Notes: generated by a model not told the origin, from the sequence alone. Counted from the stretch's first letter, positions 38,360 through 49,690 are shown. The stretch: 64,000 bases of DNA from Alectoria sarmentosa (GCA_009733775.1 WOGZ01000114.1:30575-94574), one strand, 5' to 3'. A program made the numbers and translations.

Positions 38360-40170
38360 TTTTTTTTATACGTATATTTTAAAAAAAAAAATATTAAATA
38401 AATAAAATAAATCGAGCGTTAAATAATTATAATGAATTTAATGTCGAATAATTAATATAAAATTATTTTTATATATTTCTTTTATTCTTTATATGTTTTA
38501 TAAAAATTCGAATTTTAAATATAAAATTCGAAATTCGCGATATTTGAAATTGAATAAAAATAATAAAAATTCGAAAAAAAAATGATTATTTTTTTTATAA
38601 ATCATTTTTATTTTATAAATTATTTTTATTTTTTATATATTATCTCTTTTTTATTTTTTATAAACATTCGAATTTTAAAAATAAAATTCGAAATTCGCGA
38701 TGTTTAAAATCGAATAAAAAAAATGAAAATCGAAAATTTGAAAACGATTATGTTTTTTTTGAATATATTCGTTATAATATCACATAAAAAAAATTCACTT
38801 TTTGACGAAAAATCGTTTTTTAATAAATTTGTTTTCAATTTATTTAATGTATATCAAAAATCGAGCGATATATAATCGATGAATATATATAAAAATAAAT
38901 TTTTCGATTGAACGAAATATTTCGAATTATATATACATGTATGCGATCCATCGTAAAGTTTATAAAAATCGTTTTAAAATACTAATGCTTAATAATAATA
39001 ATTAATAAAATATATACAAATTGCGATCGATATATTGCGATGATAATAATAACAACAATAACGTTTAAAAGCATAAATATAATAACTATGATAACGCTTA
39101 AAAGCATTTAAAAACATTTAAAAATCGTATTATCAAAAAATTCTCGTGAGTAATTAAACAAATTTGACGATAATGATCTTTTAAATAATAACATTATTTT
39201 CAAATTTGAATCGCACATAAATATGAATCTTTTAAATAAATATTTATAAAGTTTATGATTATAATAATAATAATAACAAATTAATTTCAAATTGAATTTG
39301 AATAAGTCGGAATTTATTCGCAAAAAACGTTAAGATTAATATTTAAAATTCTGCAAATAAATTTAATCGATTATTTAAAATGTGAAAATTAATGAAATCG
39401 CTTCTTTTAAATCATAATAATAACTTCTTTAAAATTAACGACGAAAAATCATTTATAAACGATATTTCGATTCGATCAATTAACGAAATCTTTCGAATTT
39501 GTCCTTGAAAAGAGCCTTAATAAAATCATCGATTATTTATTAATTGATAAAAACATATTTTAAAGCGACATTCTCGGCGATAATTTATTCTCGTATATAA
39601 TAATGTTAAATATTAATATGCTTCCTATAAACATAAAATTAATTTTTTTTAATTAACGTCATAACGTCTTAATTATCGCAATAAATCATTATCATTTAAA
39701 AACATTTAACGCTTGAATTAAATTAATTGAAAAATCCGCGCAATTAAATCGTTTTTTTAATAATTTAAATTTAATCGATATATTCGATCTCATAAATTAA
39801 AAACGTCATTATAAATTATCGTTTAAAAAATCAATTAATTATCGCATTATTTACATTAAAAACGTATTTAAAAATGAAACGTCGAATGTCTTAATCGTTT
39901 ATTTAATTAACGTCGATATAATTTACGAGGGGTTTAAGATCGCCCCGAAACATAAATTATCATTTTTTTATATAATTAAAATATCGAAAAATGCGCTTAA
40001 TTGCGCTTTAATGAAAAATATCAAAATTCGAATCATATCGAAAGATCATTAAAATTGCGAAAACGATATTCGAACGCGTGTTCAACATCGCATACATTAA
40101 AAAATTAACGATAAATTAATAAATGTGATAAGATTTTTCAATAATCACGAAATCATTTTCGATGATATAA
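38360..40170 (-). mobile_element. Copia-A copy A4, left (3') part, with Copia-B-like end
   Basis: From about 38880 to 40170 the sequence is Copia-A on the minus strand: 3' non-coding, then RNase H and end of RT (pol stop at 39453-39455). From 38360 to about 38760 it instead has the duplicated CGCGAATTT segments of Copia-B. The switch lies inside the block both families share (about 38760-38880). At 40170 it is interrupted by Gypsy-C; it continues at 54804. Confidence 0.78.
39453..40170 (-). pseudogene. gag-pol: Copia-A pol C-terminal remnant of A4 (RT end and RNase H)
   Basis: Minus-strand end of the Copia-A polyprotein: RNase H with a Lys-His-Arg-Leu-stop end identical to A2 and A3. The frame is cut at 40170 by Gypsy-C in the RT C-terminal part, at the position that corresponds to bases 42-46 of A1 in this same window; upstream coding continues at 54809-58770. 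Confidence 0.78.
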
Positions 40171-40406
40171 TGTTAAAGACTCAATGTGTATGCAATGACT
40201 TATATTGATAGAATATAAAGAATATTATTTATGAAGAATAATTATAAAGAGCGACATCGTGAAAAAGATACGCACTCGTTAAAACGCTAGGCCGGATCGA
40301 GATTAACGTAAACATGAAAACATATCGGGCATATCGAGCATATCGGGTATTGATATAGATGTGACATAGGCATATAAGAAAGGCAAAAAAAAAAGGAATC
40401 ATGACA
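40171..40406 (-). repeat. 3' LTR of Gypsy-C
   Basis: 236 bp, plus-strand ends TGTTAAAGAC and CATGACA. Contains a short ATATCGGGCATATCGAGCATATCGGGTAT-type triplication of ATATCGGGC. More AT-converted than its partner at 54569. Confidence 0.93.
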
Positions 40407-40420
40407 TTATCCCTTTTTTC
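40407..40420 (-). other. Polypurine tract of Gypsy-C
   Basis: TTATCCCTTTTTTC on the plus strand, GAAAAAAGGGATAA on the minus strand, next to the 3' LTR. It confirms the minus orientation. Confidence 0.8.
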
Positions 40421-40660
40421 AAAATCGAAATTTTTATGACGATAATAAATCCTTTTATACTCGAGTCGCGTGTTTAAACGTATATAAAAAAACGTTCTTA
40501 ATCGTAATAATTCAATATTTTGATTTGAATTCGATATCGTTATAAGTGAAGGAATTATACATTAATAATGTTAATAAAGAGTTTTATTCGAATAATTTTT
40601 CGAACGAAAAATGGAATTTAGGTTTATTTGAATATTTATGATGATAATCGATAATTAAAT
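40421..40660 (-). other. Gypsy-C 3' region left of the Gypsy-D insertion
   Basis: About 240 bp of Gypsy-C between its polypurine tract and the TAAAT target (40656-40660) of Gypsy-D. No frame recognised; probably 3' non-coding or the very end of the integrase tail. Confidence 0.5.
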
Positions 40661-40853
40661 TGTTAAAGGCATAATTCATCATGATGTGTGTAAAAGTCTT
40701 GATTTCTTTTACCTGAAATCTTGTCTCTAAATATCAGAGACAAGTAAAGATGTTAATATTAACATGACCTAGCCTCTTCGTTTTTCTTTAAACAAAAAAA
40801 ACAAAAATGTTTGCAAAAGGCTTTTACAAGAGACTTTTACAATAATCATAACA
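40661..40853 (-). repeat. 3' LTR of Gypsy-D
   Basis: 193 bp, plus-strand ends TGTTAAAGGC and ATAACA. It has one or two copies of the CTGCAAGAGACTT-type unit that is repeated four times in the other LTR. Confidence 0.93.
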
Positions 40854-42109
40854 ATTATCGAAAAATAAAACAAATTATCGTCTCGATGACATGCAATAAA
40901 GTAAACAACAAAGATTTTTAAAGTTATAACAACATCATTTCGAGGTTTTTATAACTATAATTAAATTAATACAAATCAATTTTAAAAATTTCCTTCACAT
41001 AATTCGATCGTAACACGTTAATGTGAATGTGAAAATTTTTATTAGATTAACAAGGCTTGATGTATAACGATGTTATGATAATTATCGAAGTCTTTAACAA
41101 AAAGAATTCTAATTGTTATCAATAATCTGCTTGCGTGACCTTTCTTTTTCTCTCTTAATTATAAATAAAATGATAATTGTGAATAAAATAATAATTGTTG
41201 AAATAAACGATAAACGTATAACAGCGTTAATTCCGTGAAGTTTCTTATACTCATTTAAAGTTAAAATGTCGATATTGATTCATTCAGATTATCAAATGTT
41301 ATGTTTCGAATCATGATCGCGTTATCGAATGAAATATTGCGTGAATCATTCACGATCACGTCAAATGTGTTTTTTATAAATCAATTTCTCAATATGATAT
41401 TCGTTTTAATTATCGATCATCATTATTGATAAAAATGAACGACGTCGTTAATAAGGATCTTTAATTGAATCGATAACAAATTCTAAATAAATTACGGAAA
41501 TTATATCATATATGCGTATGTTATTAAAAAGTTCAAGGCGATAAATCAAATGACCGATGCGTTTTATAATGCGAAAAGATTCGATTAATTAAGAATCGAT
41601 CTTCTTAAATTTGATAACAGATATTTAATAATTTTTATACAATTTAAGGTTGATCAAATCATCGATATTGAAAAATCGTGATTAATAATATGCATCATAA
41701 TATTTTTTTATGCGTAACGTAACAAAAACGATTACATTTTTAATATCGATGTGATTTGATTAATACTCGCTTATAATTACGAATTTATTAAAGACTTTTA
41801 TAATAAATGTAATAATAAATATAAAAGCAAATATAATTATAAGCGGAATAATAAATGTAACAATAAATAGCGGCATAATTTGAGATTTAAATACTTATTG
41901 TGTTTTAATAGCGCTTTTGATAATTAAATGAATTATTATAATAACATTTTCAAATTAATTTGAAAATCGTTTTATTATAGAAAATGTAACATCAAAATTT
42001 TTAAATCGTAATAAATTAAATGCTTCGCGTATGCGGAAATTATATAAAATTTTCATAAATGTTAAGATAATGAAATTGTATTTGATAAAATTATTAAACG
42101 AAACAATTA
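40854..42109 (-). other. Gypsy-D 3' region, integrase tail and non-coding
   Basis: Region between the integrase core and the 3' LTR. It should hold the integrase C-terminal part and 3' untranslated sequence, but I could not assign a convincing frame. No clear polypurine tract is visible next to the LTR. Confidence 0.45.
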
Positions 42110-42480
42110 TGCGATGTAGCATTTTAAATCAAAAAATAACGTTCTCGAAAATAATAATATAATATCGTAATGTTATTTCAATAATTTAATTAAAACGTTT
42201 AAACATTTCATCAATTTGTGAATATTAAATCGTTAAATAAAAAAATCCGATTTTCAAAATTTCTAAAATCTGTCTTTACAGCTCTTCGATCAATTTACGA
42301 TCATAATCAAATATAAAAATACGCGATAAACCTTAATTGAATTTTGTTAATTTATCAAATAAGGCGATTATTCATTTTTTATTATCTCAAATAAATTTAT
42401 CAAATATGAAAATAATTATCTTCGAGAATTTATTAATCATTCTTATAGCATAATCGTAATCATTTAAAATCTTAAATAAA
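42110..42480 (-). pseudogene. pol: Gypsy-D integrase core remnant
   Basis: Minus-strand frame matching a gypsy integrase core. It contains an Ala-Leu-Phe-Asp-Lys-Leu stretch and Ser-Arg-Ile-Phe-Ile-Phe-Asp-Tyr-Asp-Arg-Lys, the expected Ser-Asp-Arg-Asp-Arg-Lys segment near 42300. Next comes Trp/Tyr-x-Gln-x-Asp-x-Met-x-x-Arg, equivalent to His-Pro-Gln-Thr-Asp-Gly-x-Ser-Glu-Arg. The catalytic Glu codon is now Lys, a G-to-A change. It cannot be active. Confidence 0.82.
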
Positions 42481-42945
42481 ATTAAAATAAAATTAATGAT
42501 AAGCGTATAAAAGAGTTTTATTGAGAAAAAGATAGATTATAACGATTCGTAAGATTTATAATGAAATGTTTAATTGAATTAATAATGAAAACAATGTCGA
42601 ATAAACTCGTATAACTTAATTGTTATGCTATAAATGTATAATTTTTAAATAAATCGTTTATGAATACGCGCGTAATTAAGATGTTTCATTTTATTGTGAA
42701 TAAATTTAAAAACTTTTATTTTTATAGCGAAAGAGATGTATAAGCGTAACCTCTTTTCATCATCATCAAAATATAATAAATCATTAATCAATTTGTACGA
42801 TAATTTAATTACATTATTTTTAAATTTATCGTTCGTTTTTATTATTGTGATAGCTCGAGTTCATTTAGGTTCTTGATAATTATTTAATAAGCGTTTACGA
42901 AAAACTTCGCTCACGAAAATCACATTGATAAAAAAGTTTTTAATA

Positions 42946-43218
42946 CCTTGAGGGAGATATTCTATTTATAAACAAGTTGGTAACTATTTGAGAATAAAAA
43001 CAATTTGTTGACAAATCAAAAATTGTTGATAAAATGTTGAAAAATTGTTGACGCATTGTTGACAGATTGTTGACATTAACAATTTGTTGTTGAGAAATTG
43101 TTGGAAAATTGTTGACAAATTGTTGATTAAAGTTTTAATTGTTGACGCGTTGTTGTTATTGTCGCGTTTTTAACTTTTTGTCAAAGCGCGATTTATATTC
43201 GATAGGGTTCCCATAAGG
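42946..43218. mobile_element. 273-bp non-autonomous TIR element (MITE-like)
   Basis: Imperfect terminal inverted repeats CCTTGAGGGA (left) and, reverse-complemented, CCTTATGGGA (right). It is flanked by TA, and in fact by TAATA on both sides (42941-42945 and 43219-43223), so the duplication is either 2 or 5 bp. The right 78 bp are nearly identical to the sequence entering the window at 63923. The interior (43003-43152) is filled with about eleven irregularly spaced TTGTTGAC-like motifs. No coding frame. It is far less AT-converted than its surroundings and splits Gypsy-D between RNase H and integrase. Confidence 0.82.
43003..43152 (+). repeat. Subterminal TTGTTGAC repeats of the TIR element
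   Basis: About eleven copies of (A)TTGTTGA(C) in 150 bp, all on the same strand, spaced 8 to 20 bp. Clusters of short subterminal motifs are typical transposase-binding regions in DNA transposons; here that role is inferred. Confidence 0.7.
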
Positions 43219-43594
43219 TAATATTCAAAATAAATTTTTCAATTTTAAATCGATATGAATGATTTGTTAAACAAAAGAATACGTTAAATATCACATTAAT
43301 TTTCTTTAACTTATAATGAATCTTTATACAAAAACGTTAAAGATATTTCGATGTTCTGATAAAACGTAAATTAAGCTTTTTTGTTAATATAATATTCAAA
43401 TTACTTTATTTCATTAATTTTATAATAATAAAATGATTCGTATAAATAATAATAATTTTGATCGATGCTTCGATAAGATGACGTATCTTTTTGATCATTT
43501 ACATTATATTAATTATTTCAAGTTTCATTAATCAATAATGAGTTTTTATTAAAATAAATTATTTGTTTAAAAAAAGAATGAATTATATGAATTT

Positions 43595-43800
43595 TTATTT
43601 AAATGCGTTTGCGAATGAATTTGTCTTTATAATTATAATTGTAATAATAATAACGAAAGTTTTTAACAATAAAGAAATAATTTCAGATTGATTTGAGATT
43701 GAAGTCTTTAATAAATCTATTTTGATATAATAAACATGTGCTTTAAAGCCGAATTCTTTGTTGATATCAAAATTAATATACATTTGTTTAATAAGATCGT
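43595..43800 (-). pseudogene. pol: Gypsy-D RNase H-like remnant
   Basis: Minus-strand frame with Val/Met-Tyr-Ile-Asn-Phe-Asp-Ile-Asn-Lys-Glu-Phe-Gly-Phe-Lys-Ala-His-Val-Tyr-Tyr, the segment that follows the RT in the common fungal gypsy lineage (Asp-x-Ser-Lys-Glu-x-Gly-Phe-Gly-Ala). The rest is lost to RIP. Confidence 0.75.
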
Positions 43801-44089
43801 GATAATGAAATAAAATGAATGTTACGAAAACTTGTTATAAGTGATAATACGCATTGAGTTTTTTAGGCGTAGGCATTCGCAATAATAATTTGTTGATTTT
43901 AAATTTGCGAACACTCTTCGCAATGCTTTTGTAATTACGATGTAATAATGTTTTTCGTTTTTACAAAGGCATAATAATAACGATATAATAAAATACGTAT
44001 TATTTAAAATAATTTATTAAATCGAGATATCGATTCAAAGTTGTTAAAATACGTGAAAATTCGAGATTGCGAATGATAATTAATTTATT

Positions 44090-44720
44090 CTTCGTTATAA
44101 TAAGTTTTAAAACATTAACATATTATCTTAATAATTGAATAAACGAATATCTTAAAAAAACTTTAATAAAAATCAAATGAATATTCATTTTATCGAATTT
44201 TTGAAACATTTAAATAAAATAATTTAAATGTTCTTTAAACGAAATAAAAATAATAATAATGTTATTTATATATGTTTTACAAAAATATCGAAATGATCGA
44301 AAAATTTGATCGATTATTTTTTATACGTAGATAAGGGAGTTATGATAATTCATAATTAATATATTGAATGTTTTTTAATCACGATAAGATGATACGTTGA
44401 AACGATATCGATATTGATGTCGCATTTATCATTGATAAAAGAATAATATAACATCAACGATAATAATGTGTATAACATTTCGCAATAATGTTAAAATTTT
44501 TATTTGAAACGATATCGAATAAACGTTTGAAATCGTGATTTTATTAAAAGTTTTAATGTTAATTATTACACGCTTTTTAAGTTTATTCGTTGTGTTTTTT
44601 CAAATAATGAAATAAAGAAATAAAAAGAGTGTAATCATAATAATTTATTTTGAACGTTTTTGTTAATATAATTTATCAAAGACTTCGTTAATCACTCGTT
44701 TATCGCGTATTTTTATAAAA
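44090..44720 (-). pseudogene. pol: Gypsy-D reverse transcriptase remnant
   Basis: Minus-strand RT frame. It begins with Val-Tyr-Phe-Ile-Lys-Ile-Arg-Asp-Lys-Arg-Val-Ile-Asn-Glu-Val-Phe-Asp (equivalent to Tyr-Pro-Leu-Gly-x-x-Asp-x-x-x-Val-Asn-Glu) near 44700. It continues to Met-Asn-Tyr-His/Arg-Asn-Ser-Leu-Ile-Tyr-Val-Gln-Lys near 44340. The catalytic box Tyr-Ile/Val-Asp-Asp is Tyr-Ile-Asn-Asn near 44270-44281. Both Asp codons are changed by G-to-A, so polymerase activity is abolished. Confidence 0.86.
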
Positions 44721-44860
44721 TAAACGCGTATTTAATCAATCTTATATATTTCTTTTCAATTATTAATAAATGATATTTTTATCGTTAATTTCTTTGATAT
44801 ATTAATATGATCGATATTCTTTTATAAATTAAAAAAGATTTCGATAACGTCGATAATGAT

Positions 44861-45637
44861 TTAAGTAATAATGACATTATTATAAATCGTAACATTCGTA
44901 TAATGCTTGATTTTTATTGCGATAAAAATAATTTCGATATCGAAGATTACGATTATACATAATAATTTTTGAAGAATACGTTTAATTAAAAATTTCGATT
45001 TGACCTTTTTAATAAATTTTTTAATCATAAATGTGTTTTTCAAATCGATTTGAAAGTATTTCTTTATTTCGTATTTTAACATCTTATTAAAACGAATATG
45101 TTTAATAAAAATTATTGATAGATCAATGTTATTGCGTATCACAATTCGAGATAAATTATGATCAACGATGTTAATTGAGAGTGTTAAGGTTTTCAATTAT
45201 TTTAATAATAATATAAGATCACGATTGATTGACAAATCGATTTTTTTAATAAATATTATTATAAAAAAATAAAAAAATATGACGAAACGTGTTTTGTTAA
45301 AAATAACGACATTGATTCGAAAATTTATTATTATTATAAACATTAAAACTTGCAATAAATTGTATAATTTAATAATAACAAAATTCTTGTTAATGTCAAA
45401 AATAATATTTTTAAACTTTATAATATCGATTTTAATAAATGTTTTAATAAAAAGATCATTAATAATGTGAATTTCACGGCGAATTAATGTTATTTTATTA
45501 TCATTGTTAAGTATATATATGAATATAATAATATACTCGTAAACATCATATTTCTTAATTTCGAGATCACGTATTTTAATCGATGTAATTTTTTTAAATT
45601 TAATGTATAAATCATCTTTTCGTATAAGTTGATTCAA
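44861..45637 (-). pseudogene. pol: Gypsy-D protease-RT linker region remnant
   Basis: Two adjoining minus-strand open stretches (45197-45637 and 44861-45196) in one frame, separated by a stop. They match the region after the retropepsin in fungal gypsy polyproteins: Glu-Ile-His-Ile-Ile-Asn-Asp-Leu-x-x-Lys-x-Phe-Ile-Lys-Ile-Asp-Ile-Ile (usual form His-Ile-Val-Asp-Asp-Leu-x-Ala-x-Leu-Leu-Ile-Gly-x-Asp-Ile), then Asn-Ile-Val-Asp-His-x-x-x-x-Ile-Val-Ile-Arg-Asn. This is the longest near-intact coding stretch in Gypsy-D. Confidence 0.82.
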
Positions 45638-48040
45638 AAAAATTCGATTAATAAAAGATATGATTTAATTTGTATCGAAGCAGAATTTATATAACCTTTT
45701 TTGATAAATTAACGAGATTTGAATTATAACAAAATGATAATCTCTGAAAACTCGTTTTAAAATAAATTTATTCGTAATTTTGAATTCGATAATAATCGAG
45801 AAAGCGTTGATAATAATGATTGTTATTATAATGTTTATGATAAACTTAATAATTAAAACGTTATTTGCGAAAGATTTCGTAATAATAATAAAGTTATTTG
45901 TTAAAGACTTTCGATATGCAATTAAATGTTTATAAAGCTTATTATTTAATGTGAACGTGCTTTTATAAATTTGATAAATAATAATTTATTTGAATAATGA
46001 TTATGTTATAAAATGTGCTTTAATCGAATCATTTTGCTTATTTAATTATTGTTCGTGATAAACTTTCGCAACAAAAATTTCATCGAAATCTTTTATAAAA
46101 ACATTTTAATAAAAAGTATTTTTATAATGCTCGTAACCCTTTTAATCGTTTAAAGATATGTTTTTTTGACTTTTAATATGATAAGCTTTAACAATATTAA
46201 TAATAAATGATTTTTTAAACGAATTTCGATTGAAATCTTTGAAACCTTGATCGTTTTTTTGATATAAATTCGTATATGTTTTTTGATTAAAAAATTGATT
46301 TGCGTTTTCGTTAATCATTTATAATGATGATTTGTTAAACGAAAATTGACTCTATTATCGTAATTGATAAGATTGTTATTATGATTGTTGAAATTAATTA
46401 ATATTGTTTTGATAAAAAGAATTTGACAATCTTAATGAAAACAAGAACTTAAAAACGAATAATTTATTATCGTTATTATAAGGGTTGCTTTCGTAGGGTC
46501 GAGAATCTTGATAATTATTTCTTTTTAAACGATACGATATGTCATTTTAACGAGAAACGTATTAATTTTGATTTTGATTTTAATATTAAATAAAACGTTA
46601 TTTATTGTTATTAAAATAATTGTTGTCACGTTGTTATGATTTCTCAAATCGATATAAATCGACCCTCTTATTAACAAAGGTTTATTATTTATATTTATAA
46701 TCATTAAGTTTAAAAAAAAACGACTCAATGATAAACTTTTTAATTAAATAAAATAAATACATACGTAAAATAAGGTCGATGTTAATATAAATCATATTTA
46801 ATTGAGAATTCACATCATTGATATTAACGTCTTTAATAATACGTAATATACGTTAAATAAATTTATAAGATTTTTATTTAATTAACGCATCTCGTAAAAT
46901 GTATAACTTCTTTAACAAAAATTTTATGATAATAAAGAATAATTATTTGAAACGTTTTATAAGCAATTTGATTCATTTTTCAAATTTTTTATCATAATTA
47001 ACGATATAACGTTTAATGTTTAATAATTCGTTGATTCATCAAATAAAAGCGATGTTATATAAGTGCAATCATAAATTCTCTTATATCATTTCAATTTCTT
47101 TAATAAATATGAGTTATTTAACCCGATCAAAAAAAAGATAAACGTCTCGAAAATACGTATTTTTTTCAACATATTTAATTAAAATATTAATATACACGAT
47201 CTTATCGTCATAATGAGAATCGAAAATTTTTAAATTATAAACATTTTATCGTAAAGAAATAAGCGTAAAGATAATTGTAACAAAGACTTCGACAACTTCA
47301 ATTATTAACATAATTATGATAATAATTATTTGAACAACAATTGTTTAAATAGCGTTCATGACGATCCGTCGAATAATAACTTTATTTATAATAAATAATA
47401 AAATAAAGTCGATCGATCGATCGTAAATGATTTCTTTTGCGATGATTGTTGAAATTTATCGAATAAAAGATAACGTAAAAGGATTATTATTGTTATCAAA
47501 ATCGTCTCGAGATTTAAATGTATTCTCGATTGATGATAATAATTATAATTGATTTGTAATTATTTAAAAGACACGAAGTATAACATTTAATGTTAATCGA
47601 TTTATAATTCAATCTTTAAATCACATTTATTATAAATTGAAAAATAAATCAAATGATGACGAACGAAATCGAGCACGTTGAGATCTTAAATTTGAACTTA
47701 TAAATATTAATCGTGAAGGTTTAAAAATGTTTTATATAAAATGTTAAACGATTTCTCGTGTGATTTGATCGATAAATCGAACTAATTGATGATTAAAGTC
47801 GACGAAATCTCGAAAATGTTAAATTTAAACGATTATTTCTCGAGAAATAATCACCTTGAAGACCTTATAATAAACTTTAAATTAATATAAGATTTAAAAT
47901 AATTAATAACGAAGGCAATAAAAGCAAAAAATTGTGATGTTATAAATAACGTAAATGATGAACTTGATGAGAAAAACTTTGATGCTAAAAATTCATTTAA
48001 TGATGAATAATTAATTAATGTAATAAGTGTTATTATTAAT
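45638..48040 (-). other. Gypsy-D gag/leader region, not resolved
   Basis: Between the 5' LTR and the protease region, where Gag and the start of protease should lie. A minus-strand open stretch at 46525-46728 is probably part of the polyprotein but has no motif I can name. No zinc knuckle recognised. Confidence 0.45.
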
Positions 48041-48259
48041 TGTTAAAAGCATAATTCATTATGATATGTGTAAAAATCTTGATTTTTTTTATCTGAAATC
48101 TTGTCTTTCAATATCAGAGACAAGTAAAGATGTTAATATTAATATGACTTAATCTTTTCGTTTTTTTTTAGGCAAGGAAGATAGAAGTGTCTGCAAGAGA
48201 CTTCTGCAAGAGACTTCTGCAAGAGACTTCTGCAAGAGACTTCTGCAATAATCATAACA
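48041..48259 (-). repeat. 5' LTR of Gypsy-D
   Basis: 219 bp, plus-strand ends TGTTAAAAGC and ATAACA. It is longer than the 3' LTR because of a tandem array of a 13-bp unit. Confidence 0.93.
48190..48248. repeat. 13-bp tandem array in the Gypsy-D LTR
   Basis: TCTGCAAGAGACT repeated four times (48190-48241) plus a partial unit. The other LTR has a shorter, mutated version (about 40812-40842). LTRs are identical when an element inserts, so the array expanded or contracted after insertion. Confidence 0.9.
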
Positions 48260-48511
48260 TAAATCAACGCTTTTAATTGCATTGATGAAAAATTATCATG
48301 ATAAATTATCGTGGGTTTTCGATTCGATATATTTGATTTTTTATATGAGATATTCTTTTTTGTTTATGATAAAATCCTTTACTTTTTCATCGATTTTAAA
48401 TTCGAGGATTTTTTCAATTTTTTAAATTTCATTCTTTTCGTCGATGTCGATAAATAATGATGAAATTATGCGTTGTTTTAATAAAGGATTATTATTGTTT
48501 AAATAAAGTAA

Positions 48512-48706
48512 TCACGAATGAAAGATGAGATGTAATCTTTTTATCGATATTAATAATTTCAAATAATATGTTGAATTATCGTACGTTTTAATAATCTTAA
48601 AAAATCTCAAATTTTTATGATTAAATGATTTGTTTAATTTAATCGTTTTGATATTGCGATTATTTAACATTATCATATCGTTTATTATAAATTTTAATGT
48701 AAACAT
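48512..48706 (-). pseudogene. pol: Gypsy-C integrase C-terminal remnant
   Basis: Minus-strand frame with Asp-Met-Ile-Met-Leu-Asn-x-Arg-Asn-Ile-Lys-Thr followed by Lys-Asn-Leu-x-Phe-Phe-Lys-Ile-Ile-Lys-x-Tyr-Asp-Asn-Ser-Thr-Tyr-x-Leu, and Arg-Leu-His. This is the conserved tail of gypsy integrases (Gly-Asp-x-Val-x-Leu ... Lys-Leu-x-Gly-Pro-Phe-x-Ile ... His-Pro-Val-Phe-His). I see no clear chromodomain after it. Confidence 0.8.
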
Positions 48707-49471
48707 GCGATATTGATCAGTTTTTTTTTTGTAAAGCTCGAAATCATTCGAGTTATTTTTTAATATAATGTTTTATTCGATTTATCTTATTTATGAAAAT
48801 ATTAATAAATTGAATTTTTCTCTTAATTCGTTGATTGATTTGATTTTAAAAATTAAAAGGTTTTAATTTTGATTGACAAATGTATTCTTTGATTAAAAAA
48901 AAGAGAGATACGCTTATAAAGATGTTTTTATTTAAATTTGTTTTAAATTTTGCAAGCGGAAATTAATTTATTTAATCGTTTTGATTGTAATTAATGTATG
49001 TTTATAAAAATTATTTGAATAACGCATTAACATTTTCGATTTGATTATTTATTTTAAGATGAAAAGCAATGAAAAGTAATGATTTTATTTTCACTTTATG
49101 ATATAATCTTTTTTAAAAATGAGTGATGAATTGTGTATCGCGGTTAAAGATAATGAAGAAGAAATATTTTTTCTCTCGTCAAATTCATTCGATAAAAACT
49201 TATATAATCGTTTTCATCTCGAGAGAATTTAAGAATATAAACTTTTTTTTTTGAAAAGCTTATTCATCACGATTATAACGTATTAATAAAAATGATTATA
49301 TCTTAAGCAAATTGATAAAAGGGTGATAAAATCGATAAAAATGTTTTGTTAATAACGATTTGAGATGAATAAAGATTTTAATAATTCTTATTTATTTTCA
49401 CGATAAATCTTCGATCTTTTATAAATGTGATAATTTTTAACATAATATGCTATTGAGTTTATTATTCGAAA

Positions 49472-49690
49472 TCAATAATAATGATGTGATAATTTATTAT
49501 AAATAAATGATTTATCTGCGTGTTTATCGAAAGAAGTATTATATATATTTTTGATGATTATGATGCGTAAATTCGAATCGTTTGATATATAAAGTTTATC
49601 GTTTATATATAACAAATTATTATAAATTTTGCAATCTTTTAATTCGAATTTAACGTTATTTTTGATAATATTCAAAAAGAGTGTTTTTTA
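49472..49690 (-). pseudogene. pol: Gypsy-C integrase zinc-binding remnant
   Basis: Minus-strand frame with Leu-Tyr-Ile-Asn-Asp-Lys-Leu-Tyr-Ile-x-Asn-Asp-Ser-Asn-Leu-Arg and Asp-Lys-His-Ala-Asp-Lys-Ser-x-x-Tyr-x-Lys-Leu-Ser-x-His-Tyr-Tyr. It corresponds to the HHCC region of gypsy integrases (usual form Thr-Pro-Leu-Gly-Gly-His-x-Gly-x-x-Lys-Thr ... Tyr-Trp-Trp-Pro). The His before Ala survives; Gly-Gly has become Asp-Lys. Confidence 0.82.

Larger units (their letters stand above)
40661..48259 (-). mobile_element. Gypsy-D, Ty3/gypsy element nested in Gypsy-C (7599 bp)
   Basis: LTRs at 40661-40853 and 48041-48259 with a perfect target duplication TAAAT (40656-40660 and 48260-48264). Minus-strand order is protease (45.6-44.9 kb), RT (44.7-44.1), RNase H (43.8-43.6), integrase (42.5-42.1). 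The sequence type is the common fungal gypsy lineage with RT stretch Tyr-Arg-Asn-Ser-x-x-Tyr-Val-Gln. A 273-bp terminal-inverted-repeat element is inserted at 42946-43218. Confidence 0.94.

Noticed and set aside
43003..43152. Repeated TTGTTGAC motifs considered as a CRISPR-like array
   Set aside because: Units are short and irregularly spaced, there are no uniform spacers, the context is fungal, and the array sits inside terminal inverted repeats.
45279..45470. Plus-strand frame of 63 codons in Gypsy-D
   Set aside because: Antisense shadow of the protease-RT linker region read on the minus strand (44861-45637), which has recognisable family motifs.
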